This document shows, one piece after another, positions 45,267-54,018 of a stretch of DNA of 64,000 bases. The number at the start of each line of letters is the position of its first letter. Positions within the stretch are counted from its first letter, which is position 1. A program made the translations under genes and the position numbers. The stretch comes from Bacteroidales bacterium (lineage in GTDB: Bacteria > Bacteroidota > Bacteroidia > Bacteroidales > Tenuifilaceae): the NCBI GenBank assembly GCA_013141385.1, contig JABFRB010000022.1, positions 28,106 to 92,105 on the forward strand, given 5' to 3'. Below the pieces are notes generated by a model, which searched no databases, was not told the origin of the DNA, and saw only the letters and a list, made by a program, of their open reading frames with translations.

Positions 45267-46901
45267 CTATTTCGGTCTTAAATCTTCAATAAATGAGGCA
45301 TCTATCCAATATGGAATATCAGAAATAAAAAACAGGTACTTCCCATCATGTGTGACAATGGGGCACATTCCTGTTTTTCCAATAAGGTCGGTAATATCCT
45401 TTCCTTGTGTCCATGTGCCATCCTTCTTCCTAAATAGAATCATTAGAAATTCTTTATCCATTTCGACAGAAACTATTAAATAGCTTCCATCGGGAGAGAT
45501 ATATGGAGAGTGAGCATTAATACCCTTTAAACTTTCCAACTCTTTTGGTTCACTATAATTTCCATTAGTAAACTCGGAGTAGTAAATAATGGAACCTATG
45601 CCACCATTTTGTCTAGCTCCAAAAAATAGATTGCCTTTTCCATCCACAGATACTTGCCAGTGTATTCCTGGTGTTGAGTTGATAATGTCGGGTAAAAAGT
45701 ATGGTTTTGACCAACCTGTTGGTGTTTTATCACTTGCACAAATTACCTCTTTAGTTTGACCTTCTGCCTCTAATTGAACTAAGAAATAGAACTTTCTCCC
45801 ATCGGGAGAAATAAACGGAACATCGCCAGTAGAGATGGATGAAGCAGTATCGGGCATAGTCCATCGTCCATTTACTCTTTTAGAGGTGTATAAACTATTT
45901 TCTTCCTGAATGCTCCAGTAGGCTTCGTTTCCATCGGGAGAGAATGTGAGCGAACCATGAAAACGGTTATTCACAGCAACTATTCCTGGTGCAAAGGGTA
46001 CAGCCGTCTTGCCTGGTTTTGGTTGACCAAGATACTCCCCCTCAAGTACTGGGAATTTGGGTTCACTTTTATCTGCACCAACTGATATCAGGTAATTTAC
46101 CACTTCTGTTTTTTGAGCTTCATTAGCAAGGTTATAGGGAGTTTTTCCATCAATGGTTCGCTCATTTTTGTCAACTCCTTTCTTAACTATAAGTTCGACA
46201 ACTGAAAGGTTACCATTGAATGCAGCAATATGGAGTGGGGTTCGGCCACTAATATTATACTTATTGATCGGAACACCAAGGTTAATTAGCTTATCTATCA
46301 ATTCAATCGAGTTGCCTTCTGCTGCATAATGAAGCAAGGTGTTTTGAGATTCGTCCTCAATAAGAGGGTGATAACCCTTTGCAAGGTATTTATCAAGGTA
46401 TTTTAAACATCCTATCTTGAAGGCTGCCTGTAGGTTGATAAAACAATTTGGTGTTCCCTCCTTGGGAAGATGAGTTCCTGAATCTAAAAGAAAATCTGCT
46501 ACATCTTTCTTTTCAAAAAGTAACGCCCAAGTAAGTGCTGTTGAGTTTCCATTGGGTGATTCGAAATTTATATCAGCACCTTTTTCAACCAATAGCTTGG
46601 CAACAGCTAAACCCGATACCATCAACGGAGTATGCATGCTGCCATTCATGGCTGTATAATCAGCCCCTTTCTCAATTAAATACTTTGCAATTGCCTTATT
46701 ATCTAATTCAGCTGCAATATGAAGTGGAGTCGATTGATTGGCATCTTTTGCATTAACCAATTGCGAGTCTTTCCCAACAAGTTCTTTAACTTTTGCAAGG
46801 TCACCCTCGAGCACAGCATCGAATATTTCTTGTGCCGAAAGGGTAATTGTAAATGCAAATAATAATAACAGTGTTGAGATTTTTTTTGTAGATTTTTTCA
46901 T
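45267..46901 (-). CDS. Exported ankyrin-repeat / PD40 beta-propeller protein
   Basis: 544 residues. A signal peptide (MKKSTKKISTLLLLFAFTITLSAQ) is followed by about seven ankyrin repeats (about 25-275, with STPLHIAAELDNKAIAKYLIEKGAD and GRTPLHIAAFNGNLSVVELIVKKG). The C-terminal half (about 290-544) carries PD40/WD40-like propeller repeats: FSPDGNEAYWS, ISPDGRKFYF, ISPDGSYLIV. It ends in YWIDASFIEDLRPK, closely matched by the end of the protein at 49922-51505, so both share a module. It is the last gene of the nine-gene run starting at 56397. Confidence 0.85.
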   Translation of the reverse strand: MKKSTKKISTLLLLFAFTITLSAQEIFDAVLEGDLAKVKELVGKDSQLVNAKDANQSTPLHIAAELDNKAIAKYLIEKGADYTAMNGSMHTPLMVSGLAVAKLLVEKGADINFESPNGNSTALTWALLFEKKDVADFLLDSGTHLPKEGTPNCFINLQAAFKIGCLKYLDKYLAKGYHPLIEDESQNTLLHYAAEGNSIELIDKLINLGVPINKYNISGRTPLHIAAFNGNLSVVELIVKKGVDKNERTIDGKTPYNLANEAQKTEVVNYLISVGADKSEPKFPVLEGEYLGQPKPGKTAVPFAPGIVAVNNRFHGSLTFSPDGNEAYWSIQEENSLYTSKRVNGRWTMPDTASSISTGDVPFISPDGRKFYFLVQLEAEGQTKEVICASDKTPTGWSKPYFLPDIINSTPGIHWQVSVDGKGNLFFGARQNGGIGSIIYYSEFTNGNYSEPKELESLKGINAHSPYISPDGSYLIVSVEMDKEFLMILFRKKDGTWTQGKDITDLIGKTGMCPIVTHDGKYLFFISDIPYWIDASFIEDLRPK

Positions 46902-46991
46902 CTTTAGTTTGTATTAATTATCCTTACAATAAACCAAATACCCTTGCTCGATGGATTCGGCAATAGATGATTCAAAAAAATTGTATTCCTT

Positions 46992-47600
46992 CTACTTTTT
47001 TTTGCTTAAACAAAAACCTCCCCCGGTCTTAAAATTGGTTTCAAAATCTTTGTAACCCTTAAGATACTTCGCATAATCGTTATCCTCACTCCTATTACCA
47101 TGAGTTATATATACACCACCCTTAATCAACTTCGGAGCTAACGCTTTAAAGTAATCTGTGCTGATATCTGCATCCATCAACACAAAATCTATTGTACCAT
47201 TTAGCTTATAAACAAACTCATGAGCATTCGCCAATCTGGCATCGATAAATTCAGCTAAACCAACCTCTTTAAAATTTTTAAGCGCGGTTTCATATCGTTC
47301 CTTATCAATTTCGATTGTAATTAGTTTTCCACCTGTTTTACTCAGCGCCCAAGCAAGCCAAATGGTGGAATACCCAGTAGATGTTCCAATTTCTACTACA
47401 CTTTTGTACTGATTTTTGATAATAATATCATAGAATGCTTTTCCATCCGATTCAGGGATATGGTGGCTTTCCCACTTTGAATCGTTATTTTTTAGATATG
47501 CTAGAACTTTCTTATCGAGTTCAGATTCAGAAATATTGGTTTGCGAAAATAGAGGTATTGCGAAAACCAATAGTAAGAATGTGAATGTTAGATTTTTCAT
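46992..47600 (-). CDS. Signal-peptide-bearing O-methyltransferase-like protein
   Basis: 202 residues. MKNLTFTFLLLVFAIPLFSQ is a clear signal peptide, followed by a class I SAM methyltransferase fold of the O-methyltransferase (caffeoyl-CoA OMT-like) type: SVVEIGTSTGYSTIWLAWAL (SAM loop), LITIEIDKERYETA, and DFVLMDADISTDYF. A periplasmic methyltransferase is odd because SAM is a cytosolic cofactor. Similar exported versions exist in Bacteroidota, and their cofactor source is unclear to me. Lies 23 bp after an S41 peptidase gene in the run 56397-45267. Confidence 0.8.
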   Translation of the reverse strand: MKNLTFTFLLLVFAIPLFSQTNISESELDKKVLAYLKNNDSKWESHHIPESDGKAFYDIIIKNQYKSVVEIGTSTGYSTIWLAWALSKTGGKLITIEIDKERYETALKNFKEVGLAEFIDARLANAHEFVYKLNGTIDFVLMDADISTDYFKALAPKLIKGGVYITHGNRSEDNDYAKYLKGYKDFETNFKTGGGFCLSKKK

Positions 47601-47623
47601 TTGATATTCAATTTTTGAATTAA

Positions 47624-48598
47624 CTATTTTTGAATTTTACTAATTGCAACTTCAAATGCCTTTGCTGCTTCAACCTCAATATCAGGTTTTACACCATTAC
47701 CCTCCCAGTTTGTTTTGGTAATTGGATTTATTGCTCTACCAGTAGGAATGAAAATTTCAAAATATTCATTAACTGGAAATACATCACCTGGATTAGCGCC
47801 ACCACCAGTGACCTCACCTATAAGAGTTCCCCTTTTCTGGGTTTGAAAATTGTAGGCAAACTCCTCGCCACCTGAGAAGGTGAATGAACTAGTTAGAACG
47901 TAAACAGGTATATTGGTTAACTTTTTCCCTACTACCTTCTCTGAAGTAATAAAATCAACTGTTTTATTTGTTGACCGCCAATAGATACTATTAATATGAG
48001 TTGGCTTATCAAAAAAGTAGCTGCAGATATACCGAATAAGATCTGGGCTTCCCCCGCCATTTCTGCGAAGATCAATTATTAAAACAGATACTGATGAAAT
48101 AGCATTCATAGCCTCATCAACCGATTTCTCAGCACTTTTTGATTCCGGAAAACCGTATATATCTAATACTCCAATGTTATTATCAATTATTCCAACTCTG
48201 CAAAAAGAGAAACCTTGCTCGTTCTTTAGCTGATTATACTCATTTCCAATAAGGGGCGAATTCCTTTTTTGTCTTTTAACTGATCTTCCATTGCTAGAAA
48301 AGCAACGCATGTGCTTATCATTACTAATTGACTGCATTTCACTGGTCAACTTCTCTGCAAACTCAGTTTGATTTGTAATACTATTAAAAACACCTTTTAA
48401 TAGTTGTGATTTAAGGTGCTTTTCAATTTTCGATGCTACATCAGGAAAAACATAATTATCGTTAAGTAGTTTTGATGCCTTATCGATCAAATCAACTTTA
48501 TCTTTGCTAGTTAATTCTTCTTGTGCACAATTTGATAAAGGCAATAAAACAATTATGCACAAAAGAATGATAATAGGATTTATAGTTTTTCGTATCAT
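47624..48598 (-). CDS. S41 family (tail-specific-protease-like) peptidase, lipoprotein
   Basis: 324 residues. The start IILLCIIVLLPLSNCAQEE contains a lipobox-like LSNC. A helical N-terminal part (about 30-100, DNYVFPDVASKIEKHL) is followed by the S41 catalytic core: IGVLDIYGFPES, VLIIDLRRNGGGSPDLI, and LTSSFTFSGGEEFAYNFQ with the presumed nucleophile Ser before GGE. The final IGEVTGGGANPGD and IPTGRAINPITKTNWEGNGVKPDIEV are typical. No PDZ domain is present, as in the IRBP-like subgroup. It overlaps the upstream PQQ-propeller gene by four bases (ATGA), so the two are coupled. Confidence 0.88.
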   Translation of the reverse strand: MIRKTINPIIILLCIIVLLPLSNCAQEELTSKDKVDLIDKASKLLNDNYVFPDVASKIEKHLKSQLLKGVFNSITNQTEFAEKLTSEMQSISNDKHMRCFSSNGRSVKRQKRNSPLIGNEYNQLKNEQGFSFCRVGIIDNNIGVLDIYGFPESKSAEKSVDEAMNAISSVSVLIIDLRRNGGGSPDLIRYICSYFFDKPTHINSIYWRSTNKTVDFITSEKVVGKKLTNIPVYVLTSSFTFSGGEEFAYNFQTQKRGTLIGEVTGGGANPGDVFPVNEYFEIFIPTGRAINPITKTNWEGNGVKPDIEVEAAKAFEVAISKIQK

Positions 48599-49833
48599 TT
48601 CTCGGCAATTGAAGATTGTCTGATATCATAGGCCATAAGTGCTTTACCATGGCGAATATATAATATCCCATTTGCAATAGACATATGGGCGAGATGCATA
48701 CCGGTTCCAATTGTTACCCTGAATGATCCTACAATCTCAGCATTGTTATCAGTTAATTTTACTAGATATACTTTGCCGTTCATGTTATCATAAGCGTAAA
48801 TTCTATCCTTTGCCGCTATTAAAGATGATTCTTTTATAGTTTTATTTGAGAACGCAATTTTTCCGGTATTTATGTTAACTGCATGCAGTCCGATTGAAGG
48901 ATTTCGGCTTGATTCAAATATTTTGTCTCCTACAACCACGCCACCACCATAGTTTGAACCAGAAGTCGAATCACACCATGTAAAAGCGAAATCGTTTTTT
49001 TGAGGATCATAAGAAAACAACCTTCCCCTTTGCCCATCGTTACAATATATACTTGTATTATTTACTAAAATAGGAAGTGTTCCATAGAGGTTATTTATTT
49101 TACTTCCAATTTTCCCTGTATTCAAATCAGCAGTAAAGAAATACCTAGCAGTACTAGCAAGAATCATTTTTCTATCATTATACTCAATAATAATAGGTGA
49201 AACATAGTCACAGGTGTCTCTTAAAGTTTCCGATTTCCAAATCGTTTCACCTGTTAAATAGTTGAGTGCAACCAAAGTTGTTTGAATTCCAGCAGTAGTA
49301 ATTATCACCTTATCATCAATAACTAATGGTGATTCACAAAATTGATAAACAGGATTCCCAATAGCTCCAAATTTATCTTTAATACAAATTTTCCATTTAA
49401 TATCCCCAGTTTTACTATCAAGGCAAGCAAAATCACCAAATACCGAAAAAACATAAATCATATTTTTGTATATGGTTGGAGTACATCTACTTTCAGGAAA
49501 ATCACCCTTATGAGCTCGTCCAAATGGTTTTTGCCATATAGTATTTCCATTAATATCAAGTGCCGATAAATACTCCAGTGAGTCAATCCTACCTACTGTA
49601 TAAACAATATTCTCATTAACTACAGCAGAAGAATAGCTTTCACCTACAACATTAACTGCCCATAATCGCTTTGGCCCATTAACTGGCCATTCTTTAAGCA
49701 GATTATCTTCATGGCAAATACCATCGCGATTTACACCCCGCCACTGCGACCATTGCGCGTAAATATTATTTAGCCCAACAACTAGCAGTAGAAAAAACAG
49801 GACGGCTGATGAATAATATATTTTAGTTTTCAT
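48595..49833 (-). CDS. Exported PQQ-like beta-propeller protein (1)
   Basis: 412 residues with a signal peptide (SSAVLFFLLLVVGLNNIYA). WSQWRGVNRDGICHEDNLLKEWPVNGPKRLW opens an outer-membrane-BamB/PQQ-type propeller of repeats such as WKICIKDKFGA, LVALNYLTGETIWKS and YDPQKNDFAFTW. It lacks the catalytic features of quinoprotein dehydrogenases, so it may be a scaffold or sensor. I recall this 'WxxWRGxxRDG' type in many planctomycetes and Bacteroidota. It is coupled to the S41 peptidase gene and related to the propeller at 51556-52773. Confidence 0.82.
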   Translation of the reverse strand: MKTKIYYSSAVLFFLLLVVGLNNIYAQWSQWRGVNRDGICHEDNLLKEWPVNGPKRLWAVNVVGESYSSAVVNENIVYTVGRIDSLEYLSALDINGNTIWQKPFGRAHKGDFPESRCTPTIYKNMIYVFSVFGDFACLDSKTGDIKWKICIKDKFGAIGNPVYQFCESPLVIDDKVIITTAGIQTTLVALNYLTGETIWKSETLRDTCDYVSPIIIEYNDRKMILASTARYFFTADLNTGKIGSKINNLYGTLPILVNNTSIYCNDGQRGRLFSYDPQKNDFAFTWCDSTSGSNYGGGVVVGDKIFESSRNPSIGLHAVNINTGKIAFSNKTIKESSLIAAKDRIYAYDNMNGKVYLVKLTDNNAEIVGSFRVTIGTGMHLAHMSIANGILYIRHGKALMAYDIRQSSIAEK

Positions 49834-49921
49834 TTTCGTATTTAATTAATAAGTTATAATTATTTTTTTTATTTAAATCACGTCAAGACCAGGTATAATA
49901 AACATTACATAGCTCTAATAA

Positions 49922-51505
49922 CTATTTTTTACTTAGCTGTTTTTTTCTGATGTCTTCAATAAAACTAGATTTAATCCAATAAATATCCTGCCCTGTTTCA
50001 AAATTTAAGCTTACGAAATAGAAGTATTTACCATCTGGACTTAAGCTAGGAAAGTATTCTGCATAAAATGTCTTAATTGCGTCTATAAGTATAGGACTTG
50101 TCCACGAATCTTTTTGTTTATCACGAAATGTGATATAAAAATCCCCATTATCTCCGTTAGTATATGCGTTGGTAAAAATTAAATAACTTTCGTCTGGAGC
50201 AATAAAGGATTGGTAATTACGTCCAACGGGAAATGCAATATTAGTGATAGTTTCAGGCTGTGAATATTTTCCATCCTTAAACCTAATCCTTAAAGTATTA
50301 AGGTCTAAACTATTATAGTATAATGTTCCTTCTTTGGTAACTGTTGGATATATACCATCAGCAAGAACTTGCGGATTAGTCCATTCGTTATTATTTTTTG
50401 TATAGCTTATTATTTGACAACTCCTAGGTACTCTCCCCCATCTGAAAATTGGTTGACCACGATAGGTATAAAGTTTATTGCCATCGGCAGATAATACAGG
50501 TCCACCCTCGTAAAGTTTTCCTGATGAGAAAGCGGCTCGCTGTGGATCTGTCCATTTATCGCCAACCTTTTTTGTAAAAAGAATCTCCTGGTAAATTGTA
50601 TCCCTACTTCGACGAGTAGCTGACCAGTATACCTCATTCAAATCTGGCGAAAAAGTAGGAGAACTGTTTTCTGCTCTTCTTGTACAAAATAAATCTGGTG
50701 CAAACCTTAGAGGAACTATGCTTGGCTCTAATTGATGGAATAAATTCTTCATTCCATTTTGTGAGGTATAAGTTTCAGATTTATTAATGAATATTGGTTT
50801 AGTTATTTTTCCAGCAAATTCTTGATATAAATTACCAATCTCTATGGCGCTTAATGCACGGTTAAAAAGCTTAACTTCATCAATATTCCCATTAAACCAA
50901 CAAACATCATCCGTTTGATAACCAATAAACAGCGGTAGTTCTGAACCAACAAAATCATAAGCAACTTCAAAAGCATCAACTTGTTTTCCATTTAAATATA
51001 ACGTAATCATTTTTGTTGCCTTACTGTACGTTGCAGTCACAAATGACCATTGCTTAAGGGGAATTGAATCGGCAGCTGTTAAATAGTCTGCTCTATCACC
51101 ATTCCAGTTACCAAAACCCCAATCTTTAAGACGTATATCTCCATATCCAAAACGCCATTGGGAGTTTGGAACCGACTTTGATATCCATGATTCAAAGTTG
51201 AATCTTGATTCAGGTGCAATCCAGCAGCTGATGGTAAAAGCATCAGTTAGGTTAATAGATGGTTTGTTCTTTACCTCAATATAGGCATTCACTCCATTAA
51301 AGTAGTATGCGCTATTAGTTTTGCCTGTTACATCGGTAGTAAGGGCAACATTAAATGCTAATGCATTTAATTTACTACTACTTTCATCGCTTAAACTTCC
51401 ATTAAAAGGGAAGTAAGCCACTAATGATCTATCTGTTTGTGTTATCTGGCAGAAAGCAGAAAAACCAAACATAAGAAAGAAGGAAATAACTAGCATTCTT
51501 CTCAT
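49922..51505 (-). CDS. Exported LamG / PD40 beta-propeller protein
   Basis: 527 residues. A signal peptide (MRRMLVISFFLMFGFSAFC) precedes a LamG-like concanavalin fold (about 25-235: LVAYFPFNGSLSDESS, AYYFNGVNAYIEV, TISCWIAPES, NIDEVKLFNRALSAIEI), followed by PD40 propeller repeats (FSPDLNEVYWSATR, LSADGNKLYTYRG, IAPDESYLIF, LSPDGKYFYFVS). It ends IYWIKSSFIEDIRKK, as does the ankyrin protein at 45267. LamG domains often bind carbohydrate; the role here is unknown. Confidence 0.85.
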   Translation of the reverse strand: MRRMLVISFFLMFGFSAFCQITQTDRSLVAYFPFNGSLSDESSSKLNALAFNVALTTDVTGKTNSAYYFNGVNAYIEVKNKPSINLTDAFTISCWIAPESRFNFESWISKSVPNSQWRFGYGDIRLKDWGFGNWNGDRADYLTAADSIPLKQWSFVTATYSKATKMITLYLNGKQVDAFEVAYDFVGSELPLFIGYQTDDVCWFNGNIDEVKLFNRALSAIEIGNLYQEFAGKITKPIFINKSETYTSQNGMKNLFHQLEPSIVPLRFAPDLFCTRRAENSSPTFSPDLNEVYWSATRRSRDTIYQEILFTKKVGDKWTDPQRAAFSSGKLYEGGPVLSADGNKLYTYRGQPIFRWGRVPRSCQIISYTKNNNEWTNPQVLADGIYPTVTKEGTLYYNSLDLNTLRIRFKDGKYSQPETITNIAFPVGRNYQSFIAPDESYLIFTNAYTNGDNGDFYITFRDKQKDSWTSPILIDAIKTFYAEYFPSLSPDGKYFYFVSLNFETGQDIYWIKSSFIEDIRKKQLSKK

Positions 51506-51555
51506 TTTGAATTGTTTTTTAGATGAATATTTGTGCTTTATTTGAATAGTAAGTA

Positions 51556-52773
51556 CTAATCTTTTGCATTAATATTATAAACCAAAAGCGTATCTCCATG
51601 CCTAATAAATAACTCTCCTTCATTATAAACTGGATGTGCAAAATGCTCTTTTGTTCCCTTGGTAATTTTGAATGAGCTAAGTAGTTTCAATTGACCATTG
51701 TTAGGTTCTACTATGCCAACAATACCAACTTCATTGTAACAGTAAATCAAACCATTGGCAACTACAATTGAGCCTTTCTTGAAACTTATGGGTTCCCCAA
51801 TCACGCCAGTTTGAGCATTAATTCCAACCAATGAAGAATAGCTATTGGCTGAGCCATATAAATAATTAGTAATCTTTATGAATCCACTAAAATACACATC
51901 AAACTTAAGGTTCTTCCATATTTCCTTAATTGAGGAGCCGTCCTCGGATATTTGAAGCTTTGCCATTCCGTTTTTGGCTCCAGCTGAATAGTACAAATAC
52001 CCATCGTCATATATTGGAGTGTTACAGGGTATCTCACCAAAATCATCCAAATTTTGTGACCATAATAGTTCACCCGATTTGGCATCAAGTCCGAGCAATG
52101 AGAATTCGGTAAAACAGATAAACACTTTTCGCTTTGGAAATTCTACCATTATTGCATTCCCATATCCTGGGGTTTCTTGTTTACCCTTTGAAGTCCAGAT
52201 AAACTTTCCGGTAAAACAATCAAGTGCTGCAATGTTTATATCACTTCCACCTGGCAAACAGAACAGAACATCATTATCAATTAGCAATTGTGTTGAATAT
52301 CCATAAACATTATTAGTTCCTTTCAAATCTGTGATCATACTAAGCGACCATTTTTTTAGTCCGGAACTAATATCAAAACATGTAATTTCCCCTAAAGCGG
52401 AACAAACAAAGACAAGGTTCTTATAAATAGTTGGCGCACTACGCGTTCCAGGAAAATTTTGTGACCATTCTTTACCATATGAATTCTTCCAAATCAGATC
52501 ACCATTTCGATTAAATTTGAATAGATATCCAATGGTGTCAATTTCACCCGTAACAAAAACAAAATCGGAATTGATGGCTGGTGAGCTATACCCATTTCCT
52601 ATTCCATCATACTCCCAAACAAGTTCTGGTGTTTTTATTTTTGAAGTAACTTGAATTTCATCCTCTTGGTTTAGAAACAATTTATCGTCTACAAAATCAT
52701 TTAAGCTCAGAGCATAAACTTGGATATTTCCAATCACACACCAAAAAATCAAAGAATATAATAGTGTTCTCAT
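51556..52773 (-). CDS. Exported PQQ-like beta-propeller protein (2)
   Basis: 405 residues with a signal peptide (LLYSLIFWCVIGNIQVYA). Propeller repeats with W-rich blade edges (LVWEYDGIGNGYSSPAINSDFVFV, DLIWKNSYGKEW, GLKKWSLSM, GKFIWTSKG, ELLWSQNLDDFG) follow, ending in a blade with LFIRHGDTLLVYNI. The other propeller (48595-49833) ends in the near-identical LYIRHGKALMAYDI, so the two are paralogues within one operon. No catalytic residues are recognisable. Confidence 0.8.
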   Translation of the reverse strand: MRTLLYSLIFWCVIGNIQVYALSLNDFVDDKLFLNQEDEIQVTSKIKTPELVWEYDGIGNGYSSPAINSDFVFVTGEIDTIGYLFKFNRNGDLIWKNSYGKEWSQNFPGTRSAPTIYKNLVFVCSALGEITCFDISSGLKKWSLSMITDLKGTNNVYGYSTQLLIDNDVLFCLPGGSDINIAALDCFTGKFIWTSKGKQETPGYGNAIMVEFPKRKVFICFTEFSLLGLDAKSGELLWSQNLDDFGEIPCNTPIYDDGYLYYSAGAKNGMAKLQISEDGSSIKEIWKNLKFDVYFSGFIKITNYLYGSANSYSSLVGINAQTGVIGEPISFKKGSIVVANGLIYCYNEVGIVGIVEPNNGQLKLLSSFKITKGTKEHFAHPVYNEGELFIRHGDTLLVYNINAKD

Positions 52774-52814
52774 GTCATGTTAAATGAGTATTAATCGGCA
52801 ACGTACTGTTATGA

Positions 52815-53285
52815 TTATTTTGAAGAATACCTATTCAGATCTATTATATAGTCTGCTGGAGATAATGCACCTGAAATCTTTTCAGATTTTTTAGAGTTAA
52901 TATCAAAAAAAATCGAAGTTGGTACTGCTAGCTGAACTGGCTGACCCTTTTCGGCATTCCAAAGCATTAATATAAACTCTTGAATTGTCAAGTCCTTATC
53001 ATTGAATCGATAAGTCATCTTTTTTGGGCTATCTATTTCGTAGTTGAATTTTACGGCTACATAATTATTACTAATATTCGAAATCACTTCTTGGTCAGTA
53101 AACGTTTTATCAAGCATACGTTTACAAAGGTGACACCAGTCAGCATAAATAAAAACAAGTACTTTCTTGTTTTCTTTTTTGGCAATTTCATAACCTTCGC
53201 TCCATGAATACCACTTAATTTCCTGACTATTTCCAACGGAGTATGTAATTAATACTATTGTAATAAGGATAATTGCTTTTTTCAT
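52815..53285 (-). CDS. Exported thioredoxin-like protein
   Basis: 156 residues. A signal peptide (MKKAIILITIVLITYSVGNS) precedes a thioredoxin fold of the DUF255/thioredoxin_7 kind. IKWYSWSEGYEIAKKENKKV leads to VFIYADWCHLCKRM, with the CXXC pair C-H-L-C, then a helix and the cis-Pro strand AVPTSIFFD. It would handle disulfides in the periplasm. It lies 41 bp before a propeller gene and 57 bp after a methyltransferase gene. A link to the six-cysteine peptide of the neighbouring operon is attractive but is only inferred. Confidence 0.85.
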   Translation of the reverse strand: MKKAIILITIVLITYSVGNSQEIKWYSWSEGYEIAKKENKKVLVFIYADWCHLCKRMLDKTFTDQEVISNISNNYVAVKFNYEIDSPKKMTYRFNDKDLTIQEFILMLWNAEKGQPVQLAVPTSIFFDINSKKSEKISGALSPADYIIDLNRYSSK

Positions 53286-53342
53286 AAATTCTTAAGATTA
53301 ATAGGTTACTATTATAATTACTTGATTAACTATCACTATTCA

Positions 53343-53999
53343 TTAATTCTTTATTTTAAGAATATAAATTTTATCCTTGGGTAGAAATGTTTCTACTTTG
53401 ATAATTTCAAACCCACTCTCCTTGGCGCTTTTCTCAATCCTCTCTTTAATTGTTGGAATATGAGTTTTCGAATTTTTTCGATCGATATGAAACTCCTCAT
53501 CAATCTCAGCATCACATGGATCAAGAATAACTAAAGTAGCACCAGATTTCAAACTCAACCGTACCTTCTTTAGCAATTCATCAGGTTTTTCGATCATATG
53601 GTATACCCAAACCATAATCGCCATATCCAGTGAATTCTTCGGGAATAGTGGATCATCAGGTTTGCCCAATATAGTTTGCACATTAGTAAATCCTAATCGT
53701 TGAATACGGCTTTTAAGAGAATTGATCGCACCTTCATCAATGTCGTTTGCGAGAATTTTGCCAGTTGAACCAACCTCTCTAGCAAGGTAAACGGTAAAAC
53801 GACCTCGACCTGCCCCAACTTCGCCAATAACCATACCCTTTTTAACACCAATTGAATCCATTATTTGCTTAGGAGGTTGTCGTTCGTTCATTACTTTAAC
53901 CTCCCAGCCCTCGGATAAGTCGGTTTGAGCTCTAGCAGTAATAATATTAAGACATAAAATCAAAATGAATAACAGTAAAATCCTTAAAGTTTTTTTCAT
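53343..53999 (-). CDS. Signal-peptide-bearing class I methyltransferase
   Basis: 218 residues. MKKTLRILLLFILILCLNIITARAQ is a convincing signal peptide. The fold is a Rossmann-type SAM methyltransferase: GMVIGEVGAGRGRFTVYLA is the SAM-binding loop, ILANDIDEGA motif II and LVILDPCDAE follows. This is the second exported methyltransferase in the same run. It begins 19 bp after the permease stop, so it is cotranscribed. The acceptor is unknown. Confidence 0.82.
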   Translation of the reverse strand: MKKTLRILLLFILILCLNIITARAQTDLSEGWEVKVMNERQPPKQIMDSIGVKKGMVIGEVGAGRGRFTVYLAREVGSTGKILANDIDEGAINSLKSRIQRLGFTNVQTILGKPDDPLFPKNSLDMAIMVWVYHMIEKPDELLKKVRLSLKSGATLVILDPCDAEIDEEFHIDRKNSKTHIPTIKERIEKSAKESGFEIIKVETFLPKDKIYILKIKN

Positions 54000-54018
54000 T
54001 TTTTTTATTTATCTAAAA

